The translations under genes were made by a program, and so were the position numbers. The notes beneath the pieces were generated by a model. It searched no databases, was not told the DNA's origin, and saw only the letters and a program-made list of their open reading frames with translations. From assembly GCF_001404515.1 (NCBI RefSeq), contig NZ_CXWE01000008.1, positions 1 through 64,000 on the forward strand: a stretch of DNA of 64,000 bases. Reading direction: 5' to 3'. This DNA is from Roseibium album. Lineage in GTDB: Bacteria > Pseudomonadota > Alphaproteobacteria > Rhizobiales > Stappiaceae. This document shows, piece after piece, positions 1 to 6,083 of this stretch (positions within the stretch are counted from its first letter, which is position 1; the number at the start of each line of letters is the position of its first letter).

Positions 1-55
1 TGGATCCTCCGTTTTCCTAAACATAACGGCGGACCACTTCAAAGGGGGAGGATCA
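1..55 (-). mobile_element. Partial terminus of an insertion sequence running off the left edge
   Basis: Read on the minus strand, this segment starts TGATCCTCCCCC at base 55 and runs to the window edge, where a strong GGAGG ribosome-binding sequence appears. Both ends carry the same inverted ATCCTCC core. That is how many IS3-type elements begin: a terminal inverted repeat, a short leader, then the SD of the first transposase frame. No transposase codons lie inside the window, so the family is an inference. A second, complete IS starts 170 bases further on. Confidence 0.35.
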
Positions 56-284
56 GCTGCGGATTAGATTTGTAGTTCATGTTTGTTTGTATCGACAAGA
101 AGACATTCAAAAGTGACCGACAAAACATAGTCCTCTAAAGAAAAGACTGTTGCTCAAGCGCAAAAAACTGAAGGTAGGAATAAGAGCCCTGAATATATCG
201 AGGACGACAAATAGGTTTCTATTTCTGATCTGAGACCTAATTCTCTTCCGGCTTATCGCGGAGTCTTTCGGTTGACTTTTGGCC

Positions 285-1124
285 TCATGCGGCCTGTGTG
301 TGCAATGTCATTTTCAATGCGAACACGTGGGGCGTGAGATTGCCCAGGGATGAGTGGGGTCTGTTTCGGTTGTAGTCGTCCTTCCATGCGGTGATTTGGG
401 ATCGGACTTCAGAAAGCGACGAGAACAACGTCTCGTTGAGACACTCATCCCTGAAGCTAACGTTGAAACTCTCGACGAAACCGTTCTGCATTGGCTTGCC
501 GGGCTGGATGTAATGCCAATCGACACCTGTCCCCTGACACCATTTGAGAACCACCATGCTGATCAGCTCGGTTCCGTTGTCAGAGACCACGGTGCCCGGT
601 TTGCCACTCAGACGGATGAGCGCATCGAGTTCACGGGTGACCCGCAAACCTGACAATGAAGTGTCGGCCACCAGCGCCAGGCGCTCGCGGTTGTAATCGT
701 CGACCGCCGCCAGGACCCGAAAGCGGCGGCCGTCCGTAAAGGCGTCCGACACGAAGTCCAGGCTCCACCGCTCGTTTGTTCTGCCTTGCAACACCATCGG
801 CCGCCTGGTGCCCAAAGCTCGCTTCCGGCCACCACGTTTACGGACTTGCAGCTTTTCCTCGCGATAGAGGCGCCTCAGCTTCTTCTGGTTCTTTCGGATG
901 CCCTGACGTTCCAGCATCACGTGAATACGCCTGTAGCCGAAGCGCCGGCGCTCTCCGGCAACCTTCTTCATGGCTTCACGCAGATCTGCATCATCCGGTC
1001 GCAGGCTTCGATACCGGACACTCGACCGGTCAATTGCCAAGACCGCACACGCCCGACGCTGGCTCACGCCGTGCCCGGAGCACAGGTGAGCCGCAGCTTC
1101 CCGTCTTGCACCGGACGTTACCAT
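285..1124 (-). CDS. IS3-family transposase OrfB (DDE integrase core)
   Basis: This 279-residue protein is the catalytic part of the transposase. After an HTH_21-like N-terminal region (RRRFGYRRIHVML near residues 60-72) comes an rve-type RNase H fold. The three catalytic acidic residues are visible in the contexts WSLDFVSDAF (D), VVSDNGTEL (D) and NGFVESFNVSFRDECL (E). The frame overlaps the end of orfA and is probably expressed mainly as an OrfAB fusion by frameshifting. It is full length with no internal stop. Confidence 0.9.
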   Translation of the reverse strand: MVTSGARREAAAHLCSGHGVSQRRACAVLAIDRSSVRYRSLRPDDADLREAMKKVAGERRRFGYRRIHVMLERQGIRKNQKKLRRLYREEKLQVRKRGGRKRALGTRRPMVLQGRTNERWSLDFVSDAFTDGRRFRVLAAVDDYNRERLALVADTSLSGLRVTRELDALIRLSGKPGTVVSDNGTELISMVVLKWCQGTGVDWHYIQPGKPMQNGFVESFNVSFRDECLNETLFSSLSEVRSQITAWKDDYNRNRPHSSLGNLTPHVFALKMTLHTQAA

Positions 1125-1384
1125 TTTTTTGAAGCAACGTCCTTCAGCATGGCATTGTCGAGCATGGCCTCAGCCAAAAGCTTCTTGAGCCTCGCGTTCT
1201 CGTCTTCAAGCGCCTTCAGCTTGCGGGCATCGGATACATCCATGCCGCCAAACTTGGCCTTGTATTTGTAAAAGGTGGCTTCCGAGATCCCGTGCCGCCT
1301 GCAAACATCGGCTGTCTTTTGCCCGCTCTCCTGCTCCCGCAAGATGCCGATGATCTGTTCTTCTGTGAACCGTAAACGCTTCAT
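1118..1384 (-). CDS. IS3-family transposase OrfA (helix-turn-helix subunit)
   Basis: This 88-residue protein binds the ends of the insertion sequence. The N-terminal half is an HTH of the HTH_Tnp_1 type (RFTEEQIIGIL, then CRRHGISEATFYKYKAKFGG). The C-terminal half is a leucine-zipper-like coiled coil (LKALEDENARLKKLLAEAMLDN) used for multimerisation. The ATG at 1384 is preferred because an AGGAG motif lies about 9 bases upstream. The frame stops just after a run of seven A residues, where a -1 frameshift would join it to OrfB. Length and sequence are typical of IS407-group OrfA. Confidence 0.88.
   Translation of the reverse strand: MKRLRFTEEQIIGILREQESGQKTADVCRRHGISEATFYKYKAKFGGMDVSDARKLKALEDENARLKKLLAEAMLDNAMLKDVASKKW
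1124..1130 (-). other. A7 slippery site for -1 programmed frameshift
   Basis: On the minus strand the end of orfA reads TCA AAA AAA TGG TAA. The A7 run allows a -1 slip into the orfB frame, whose ATG overlaps the run (AAAATGGTAACG). This is the usual way IS3-family elements make the OrfAB fusion transposase. Confidence 0.7.
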
Positions 1385-1449
1385 TCCAACCGTCTCCTGC
1401 TTCAAACGGACTCTTCACAAAACTGGAGGAGAATCAGGGTCTCAGGTCA

Positions 1450-2053
1450 GAACCATGGCGCGAACCGGTTGAATTGCCGGGAGGCCTGAGGACCGCCTTC
1501 GGTGTCGATGGCAGATTGGCAATTATATGGAACTTGGTTCTCTCTATGGTTCAGCGCCGCTCGACTATTGCTGGAAGCCTGACCATCGATCCAATTGCAG
1601 GAGCCAAACTAGAAATAGCCGCGTCAGGCCTGTTATCTTGGTCTCAGCAACTACTTAATTCGGAGTATGACGATTAATAAATCCTTCGCAGTGACCCGAG
1701 TTCTTGGGGCCCTAGCTTCTGAAATAGTGAGTATATTCTAGAGAGACCGCCAGCATGCATTTTACAAATAATGCCACTCTGATCACAACCTTATTCCAAA
1801 ATCTTCAATATTGACGCTGGAGGAGGTGGTAACACAAAGAGGGGTGGGGGTCCGGCGAAGTGCCCCACCTAAGTTTTTTGGATTTTTCCTCTCGGAGCTT
1901 AGAACTGTCAAAACAGAGAGGGTCCCTAATACAAAAATGAATAACGAGTGGGCACTTGCGGCTGCAATGGTCTGTCGGACGTATTGAGCCTGTCGACCAT
2001 TTTTTACCTTTTGCGAAGCTAGTTTGGCTGCTTGTGTACCTCAAGTGTCTTGT
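1450..2053. other. Gene-free AT-rich stretch between IS and three-gene operon
   Basis: About 600 bases without a convincing gene. A 67-codon open frame at 1474-1677 on the plus strand has no recognisable domain and no good ribosome-binding site, so it was not called. Base composition is clearly more AT-rich than the chromosome to the right of tRNA-His, as expected for a laterally acquired segment. No copy of the tRNA-His 3' end, which would mark an attachment site, was seen here by eye. Confidence 0.5.
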
Positions 2054-2106
2054 TTGACAAGTGAGCGACTCGCAGCTTACTGTCCTCTGTCCGCGGACAA
2101 AGGACA
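2054..2106 (+). promoter_or_regulatory. Promoter with overlapping palindromic operator before the wHTH-NTase-PP2C operon
   Basis: A TTGACA -35 box (2054-2059) is followed 17 bases later by a weak -10 (TTACTG, 2077-2082). A 26-base near-perfect palindrome at 2081-2106 overlaps the -10 and the probable start point. Its centre is the perfect dodecamer TGTCCGCGGACA and its outer arms are TGTCCT and AGGACA. The palindrome ends 15 bases before the start codon of the winged-helix gene. That is the arrangement expected if this protein, alone or in complex, represses its own operon. Confidence 0.55.
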
Positions 2107-2121
2107 CTTAATGAGCGTGAG

Positions 2122-2691
2122 ATGAAAAGCCAAGATATCGTCATATTGCTAAAGCTTGTGAGCCTGCAAGCACAAGAAGAGTCTGGTTTGCTGGAGAGCA
2201 AAGACTGGTCTTCAGGTCGAGAAGAACCTTACTCTGTTCGTGGTTTAGGCGCATCCTTAGGTATCAGCAAGACGGAGGTAAGCGCCTCGCTCAAAAGAAG
2301 CCTTGAATCTGGTCTTGCCATAAGGGACCGCTCGTATCGCCGAACAAGGCCCAATCGTCGTGATCTCTACGAGTTCATAGCACATGGACTGAAGTTTGTG
2401 TTCCCAGCAAAGCCAGGTGCACCCGAGCGCGGCATTCCCACGGCCTTTGCGGCCCCGATGCTAGAAGGCCAGCTGATCAGCGCAGGACACGAAATTTATG
2501 TCTGGGCTTATGCAAAGGGCCAAGTTAGGGGACTTTCAGTTGAACCACTCTTCAAGTCTGTGCCGGAAGCCATCAGCGGCGACAAGCGGCTGTACGAGTA
2601 TCTCGCCCTAGTAGACGCCATTAGACTTGGCAAGCAGAGAGAATCAAATTTGGCAACTGAGCGGCTCAAAGATAGGCTCCGGAAGAAATGA
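2122..2691 (+). CDS. Winged-helix DNA-binding protein, putative autoregulator/antitoxin
   Basis: A 189-residue protein and the first gene of a tight operon. Residues about 33-75 look like a winged helix-turn-helix (YSVRGLGASLGISKTEVSASLKRSLESG, then a basic wing RSYRRTRPNRRDL). The C-terminal half has no family I can name. Its stop overlaps the next start (ATGA at 2688), so the two products are translationally coupled. Pairing of a small wHTH protein with an AbiEii-like nucleotidyltransferase is typical of AbiE-type toxin-antitoxin modules, in which the HTH protein is antitoxin and repressor. That role is inferred here. The palindrome just upstream supports autoregulation. MarR-like regulator is the alternative reading. 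Confidence 0.72.
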   Translation: MKSQDIVILLKLVSLQAQEESGLLESKDWSSGREEPYSVRGLGASLGISKTEVSASLKRSLESGLAIRDRSYRRTRPNRRDLYEFIAHGLKFVFPAKPGAPERGIPTAFAAPMLEGQLISAGHEIYVWAYAKGQVRGLSVEPLFKSVPEAISGDKRLYEYLALVDAIRLGKQRESNLATERLKDRLRKK

Positions 2692-3392
2692 CGGTTCAGG
2701 GGCAACTCCTCTATATGCTCGAAACCGTTGCCAGGGCACTTGGCGACGATCTGCGCCAACGGTTGGTATTCGTTGGCGGATGCACGACTGCGCTCTTCAT
2801 CACTGACCCGATTACACTAGAAGATGTAAGAGCGACAGATGATGTGGACCTAATAGTCGATTTAGCGGGTTACGCGGAATGGGTACAGCTGCAAGAGCAT
2901 TTGCGTGAAATCGGCTTCACTAACTCTCACGAAGACGAAATCATCTGCCGAATGCGGCTCGGCGAACTTAAAGTAGACTTCATGCCTGACAATGAGAAAA
3001 TTATCGGTTTCTCCAATCGCTGGTACGCGAGAGGTATAGAAACAGCCGTTACACATAATTTAGCGGAAGACTTAGAGATCAAACATCTGGTTCCCACACT
3101 TTTTGTCGCAACGAAACTCGAAGCATATCGTGGGCGCGGAGACGATGACCCGATAGGTAGCCACGATCTCGAAGATGTTCTATTAGTCATAGACGGGCGT
3201 GAAGAATTGTGTGTCGAAATACTGGAAGCAGATCAAGACATTCGTACCTATATCGCTCAGCAATTTCGCGAGCTACAGGAACACCGCGACTTCGATAGCT
3301 TCCTCCAAGGCAACATCAGGGGTCCAGCCGGTCGTGTCGAGATTGCACACGACCGGATAAGGGCGCTTGCACAATGTGACGACGTAAGCTGA
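2688..3392 (+). CDS. AbiEii-like nucleotidyltransferase, putative toxin
   Basis: A 234-residue protein with polymerase-beta-type nucleotidyltransferase features. It has a GG motif (VFVGGCTTALF, Gly30-Gly31), a metal-binding D-x-D (TDDVDLIVD, Asp52 and Asp54) and a third carboxylate (LKVDFMPD, Asp97). A downstream block (FVATKLEAYRGRG ... SHDLEDVLLVIDGR, about residues 141-170) resembles AbiEii/AbiGii-type proteins. Members of that superfamily add nucleotides to tRNA or other targets and act as toxins in AbiE and MenAT systems. The substrate here is unknown. The start overlaps the stop of the wHTH gene, and the stop lies one base before the PP2C gene, so stoichiometric co-expression is likely. 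Confidence 0.72.
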   Translation: MTVQGQLLYMLETVARALGDDLRQRLVFVGGCTTALFITDPITLEDVRATDDVDLIVDLAGYAEWVQLQEHLREIGFTNSHEDEIICRMRLGELKVDFMPDNEKIIGFSNRWYARGIETAVTHNLAEDLEIKHLVPTLFVATKLEAYRGRGDDDPIGSHDLEDVLLVIDGREELCVEILEADQDIRTYIAQQFRELQEHRDFDSFLQGNIRGPAGRVEIAHDRIRALAQCDDVS

Positions 3393-3393
3393 G

Positions 3394-4122
3394 ATGAATA
3401 TTGGGATCAGCTGGCGCAGTGAACAGGGACTGCTCACTCCCGACAACAGAGATTGGTGTGGCATCGGACTCCGTAACGACGCAATACTCTGTATAGTTCT
3501 CGACGGCTCTACATCCGGCGAAAACAGTGGCGAATACGCCCACCAAATTGCGCGTCGTTTAGTTGACTGGTTCACCATCTTTGACAATGTCACCTTGGAG
3601 GCGATCATTGATCGCCTTCGCTTTATCCATAGGGAATTGACGCTTAAGTTTCGTAGAAGCTCTGCAAGCTTCGTGATCGCATTTGTTGAGAAAAATGGCC
3701 TTACGCACTTGCTGCATGCAGGCGACTGTTTGGCAATGGCAAGCGATGGAGCCTTAGGATTGGTTAGTCACATCCAACCACACACACTCACCAACGCAAT
3801 ATGCCAGATGCCGATTGATGACATCGCAAGTTCACCACTGCGAAACCGCTTAACACGCAGCTTTCGGAGCACAGAGTTCATGCCCCCTGATGTATGTAAC
3901 TACACACCTGTAGCTAATCAAAAACTCATCTTAGCGACAGACGGTTTCTGGGCCGCGCTAGATTCAGAAGAAAAAGCAAAATTTCTAGCAGGAGATTTGG
4001 TTTCATCGTGCAAAGAGCGAGATGACTGCAGCGTACTTTCGCTAGAATTTTCAAGCGACAGATCAGGTGAAGTGAAACTCGGAACTAGCAAAAACTGTTA
4101 TTTAATGGATGCGAGAGCTTAA
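3394..4122 (+). CDS. PP2C-family (PPM) serine/threonine phosphatase-like protein
   Basis: A 242-residue cytoplasmic protein. The acidic residues that hold the two catalytic metals in PPM phosphatases are recognisable: Asp37 in IVLDGSTSG, Gly-Asp in LLHAGDCLA, Asp183 in LILATDGFW, and Asp210-Asp211 in ERDDCSVLS. The length matches a single PP2C domain with no fused kinase or sensor domain. The gene starts two bases after the nucleotidyltransferase stop, so it belongs to the same transcript. Its target could be a phosphorylated or nucleotidylated form of a partner protein, but that is speculation. Base composition is AT-richer than the core genome. I know of no named three-gene system with this make-up. 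Confidence 0.75.
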   Translation: MNIGISWRSEQGLLTPDNRDWCGIGLRNDAILCIVLDGSTSGENSGEYAHQIARRLVDWFTIFDNVTLEAIIDRLRFIHRELTLKFRRSSASFVIAFVEKNGLTHLLHAGDCLAMASDGALGLVSHIQPHTLTNAICQMPIDDIASSPLRNRLTRSFRSTEFMPPDVCNYTPVANQKLILATDGFWAALDSEEKAKFLAGDLVSSCKERDDCSVLSLEFSSDRSGEVKLGTSKNCYLMDARA

Positions 4123-4320
4123 AATAGAATTGTTGTGACCTTGCGAGCGCTAAAGGCGAGTTTGAGATCCCGCATTAGACGTATCAACAATTTGAACCTC
4201 GTCGAATATGGGGAGGCGGAATTAGAAACCAGAAAAACTAAAGCAGATCTTTTTCGTACCCCCAGCGCCCCCCCAGAGAGCAACATCGCATCCATTCGCA
4301 CAACTAAGTCATTGAAATGA

Positions 4321-4397
4321 TGGTACAGACGAGTGGGTTCGAACCACCGACCTTCGGAGCCACAATCCGACGCTCTAACCAACTGAGCTACGTCTGC
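4321..4397 (-). tRNA. tRNA-His (anticodon GTG)
   Basis: The minus strand folds as a canonical tRNA: acceptor GCAGACG paired with CGTCTGT, D-arm AGCTCAGTTGGTTAGAGC, anticodon loop TTGTGGC, T-loop TTCGAAC and an encoded CCA (4321-4323). The discriminator base is A73, and position 1 follows the alphaproteobacterial pattern of tRNA-His lacking a required G-1:C73 pair. The 3' end of the gene faces the accessory segment at lower coordinates, so this tRNA is a plausible integration target. The 198 bases between it and the PP2C gene hold no gene I would call. Confidence 0.95.
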
Positions 4398-4521
4398 CTA
4401 GGCCTTGATATGGCGCGGACGATACTCGTCCGGGCCGCTCTTTGCAAGGGCGTCTTCTAACGCCGTTTTTTGGAACCGGCAAGCTAGTATTTTCGGAAAA
4501 TACAAGCCTGTTGAAAAGAAA

Positions 4522-4546
4522 ATGCCCGGGGCTGAACCCCGGGCAT
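4522..4546 (-). terminator. Rho-independent terminator of the first phasin gene
   Basis: Perfect 10-bp stem (ATGCCCGGGG at 4522-4531 with CCCCGGGCAT at 4537-4546) and a 5-base loop. On the minus strand it is followed by TTTTCTTTT. It lies 39 bases after the stop of the phasin gene. Confidence 0.85.
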
Positions 4547-4584
4547 ATCGGTCATTGCGGTTCCGCAAATGCGGTCCTGAAAGG

Positions 4585-5100
4585 TCAGTTGACGCTCAGA
4601 CCCTTGAAGGATTTTTCCATTGCTTCCTTGACCGGAGCGGAAACATCGGTTCCGAGCTTGGTAGCCAGTTCCTGCATTTCCTTGGTCTGGCTGCTCAGAG
4701 CGTCGAATTGCTGACGTGCAAAAGTGGATTGCAGCTCGATTGCCTCGGCAACTGTCTTCACGGACAAGATGTCCTTGATGAAGTTGAAGGTCGCGTCTGC
4801 ATTGGTTTTCGCTGCGTCGACAGCCCTGTGGTTGAATTCGACAACGCCCTGGCGGGAAGTTTCGAATGTGTCTTCCATCAGGTCGGTCGCGTCTTCAGCA
4901 GCGGTCTTTACCTTGGCATAAGTATCGCGCGCGCTTTCGATGCCTTGCTCGGTGGCTTCGCGAAACGCTGCCGGAACTTCCATTTTCGGAAGAGCGAAAG
5001 CTTCAAAGTCCGGGAAAGTCACACCAGCCGGTGCAGCCTTGGCCTTGGAAGTGCGTGCTTTGGAAGCCGTCTTGGCGGTAGTCGTGTTGGTCTCGGTCAT
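4585..5100 (-). CDS. Phasin family protein (171 aa)
   Basis: Phasins coat polyhydroxyalkanoate granules. This one has a Lys/Ala/Thr-rich N-terminal tail (residues 1-25), then an amphipathic helical phasin_2-type domain. That domain contains the FEAFALPKMEVPAAFREATEQG stretch and an AIELQSTFARQQFDALSSQ segment typical of the family. No signal peptide is present. An AGGAG motif 8 bases before the ATG supports the start. It is transcribed alone, with its own terminator, 340 bases from a second phasin gene in the same orientation. Two adjacent phasin genes of different length suggest an active polyester storage system, with phaC and phaR elsewhere. Confidence 0.9.
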   Translation of the reverse strand: MTETNTTTAKTASKARTSKAKAAPAGVTFPDFEAFALPKMEVPAAFREATEQGIESARDTYAKVKTAAEDATDLMEDTFETSRQGVVEFNHRAVDAAKTNADATFNFIKDILSVKTVAEAIELQSTFARQQFDALSSQTKEMQELATKLGTDVSAPVKEAMEKSFKGLSVN

Positions 5101-5210
5101 GATCTCATCTCCTAGAGTTCGGATGCGATCATCGGTTCAAATTTCATTCTGCCGTTTCTTCAACTGGCAGACCCTGTCGTCATCCGCAGACCCTACATAA
5201 TGCATGCCTT

Positions 5211-5242
5211 GCTGCATTGCAACATTTTTTTGCACTGCACAA
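5211..5242. promoter_or_regulatory. Candidate PhaR-type operator pair between the phasin genes
   Basis: The 339 bases between the two phasin genes (5101-5439) hold no gene. They contain two TGCA-rich half-palindromes, GCTGCATTGCAAC (5211-5223) and TTGCACTGCACAA (5230-5242), separated by a T-run. These resemble the CTGC-N3-GCA motifs bound by the polyhydroxybutyrate regulator PhaR in alphaproteobacteria. They lie about 110 bases upstream of the 171-residue phasin. The match is by eye and imperfect. Confidence 0.4.
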
Positions 5243-5439
5243 TAAACTTCCGTAGGGGAGAACTCGTGTTCCAGCCTTCGGGCGGCTTTCAATCAGCCTG
5301 GCGGATGCTTTTGCTGCCGGCAACCGTCCACCGGAATCGCGGTGTCCGTGCAGCCTTCGACACTGTACCCATACGCTCGTTCTGTGAACCTTCAATGCGC
5401 AGAACGAACGTGTCCTGCGCATTCTTGAGGTCGCGGGCT

Positions 5440-5826
5440 TCACTTTTTCTGTGCGGCCTTTGCGGCGTCCTGCACGGCCTTGGTCGCGGCATTGGAAAAT
5501 TCACGGGACTGTTCACCCAGCGATTCCATTTGCCCGCGCAGATAACTCTGCTGCAGCTTCATCATGTCCTCGACATTGTCGGCCTTGACGAGTTCCTGCG
5601 CAAACTTGAAGGCCGCATTGACGTGCTCTTCAGCATAAGTCAGCGCCTTCTTGTTGACATCCGCCGCATTTGCCTGGACAGCGCTGGCGCTGTCCTCGAC
5701 GTTCGAAACAGCCTTGTGGGTGGCGCCCATGAAATCGTCAAACGCCTTACGAGCCTGGTCTACGCTCTTTTCAGCAAAATCACGCATCTGCTCGGGGACT
5801 TCAAAACCGGTATTGTCAGTGCTCAT
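5440..5826 (-). CDS. Phasin family protein (128 aa)
   Basis: A short, almost entirely helical protein. Its phasin core (FEVPEQMRDFAEKSVDQARKAFDDFM, then VEDMMKLQQSYLRGQMESLGEQSREF) is typical of alphaproteobacterial phasins of about 110-150 residues. The C-terminus ends in an Ala/Lys helix. It has no signal peptide and no transmembrane segment. A GAGGAG ribosome-binding site lies 9 bases before the ATG. It is not identical to the neighbouring 171-residue phasin, so the pair is an old duplication or two recruited paralogues. Confidence 0.9.
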   Translation of the reverse strand: MSTDNTGFEVPEQMRDFAEKSVDQARKAFDDFMGATHKAVSNVEDSASAVQANAADVNKKALTYAEEHVNAAFKFAQELVKADNVEDMMKLQQSYLRGQMESLGEQSREFSNAATKAVQDAAKAAQKK

Positions 5827-6083
5827 GTCAGCGCTCCTCGGGTCGCGAGCGTGAAAAGCCCGCGTCTTCTAAGTTCTGTCCTTGCCAAAAATTCGTACCA
5901 TGCAGATGGCGATCCGGCAAACAATTGGGGACAGATTAACCACGCCTTCACGTAAGTCCTTTAGCAAACTTGCTGTACGTGGACGACGCTAAGCTTTGCT
6001 AGTATTAACAGAGTGTTTACGAAAGCAGGCATCCCGGCACCGCACGTCCGCAACTCGGTATCGCCGACCATTGGAGCAACACG

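Larger units (their letters stand above)
226..1449 (-). mobile_element. Complete IS3-family (IS407-like) insertion sequence
   Basis: The element is about 1.22 kb and carries two overlapping transposase frames on the minus strand. Its ends are imperfect inverted repeats: TGATCTGAGACC at 226 on the plus strand, and TGACCTGAGACC ending at 1449 on the minus strand. The length, the orfA/orfB layout and the orfA protein (starting MKRLRFTEEQIIGIL) fit the IS407 group. No matching direct repeat flanks the ends: TTTC precedes 226 and GAAC follows 1449. The flanks may therefore have recombined or decayed after insertion. Both frames are intact, so the element may still be active. Confidence 0.85.

Noticed and set aside
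1124..1130. A7 run as a pseudogene-causing frameshift in the transposase
   Set aside because: The run is the normal programmed frameshift site of IS3-family elements, so the two frames were not called broken.
1474..1677. 67-codon open frame next to the IS
   Set aside because: No recognisable domain and no ribosome-binding site. It lies in an AT-rich intergenic stretch.
4135..4320. 61-codon open frame between PP2C gene and tRNA-His
   Set aside because: No supporting start or domain, and it reads into the tRNA flank. It could be a remnant but cannot be supported.
4522..4546. Hairpin near tRNA-His as an attachment site
   Set aside because: It is a perfect stem followed by a T-run right after the phasin gene, which fits a terminator and not an integration repeat.
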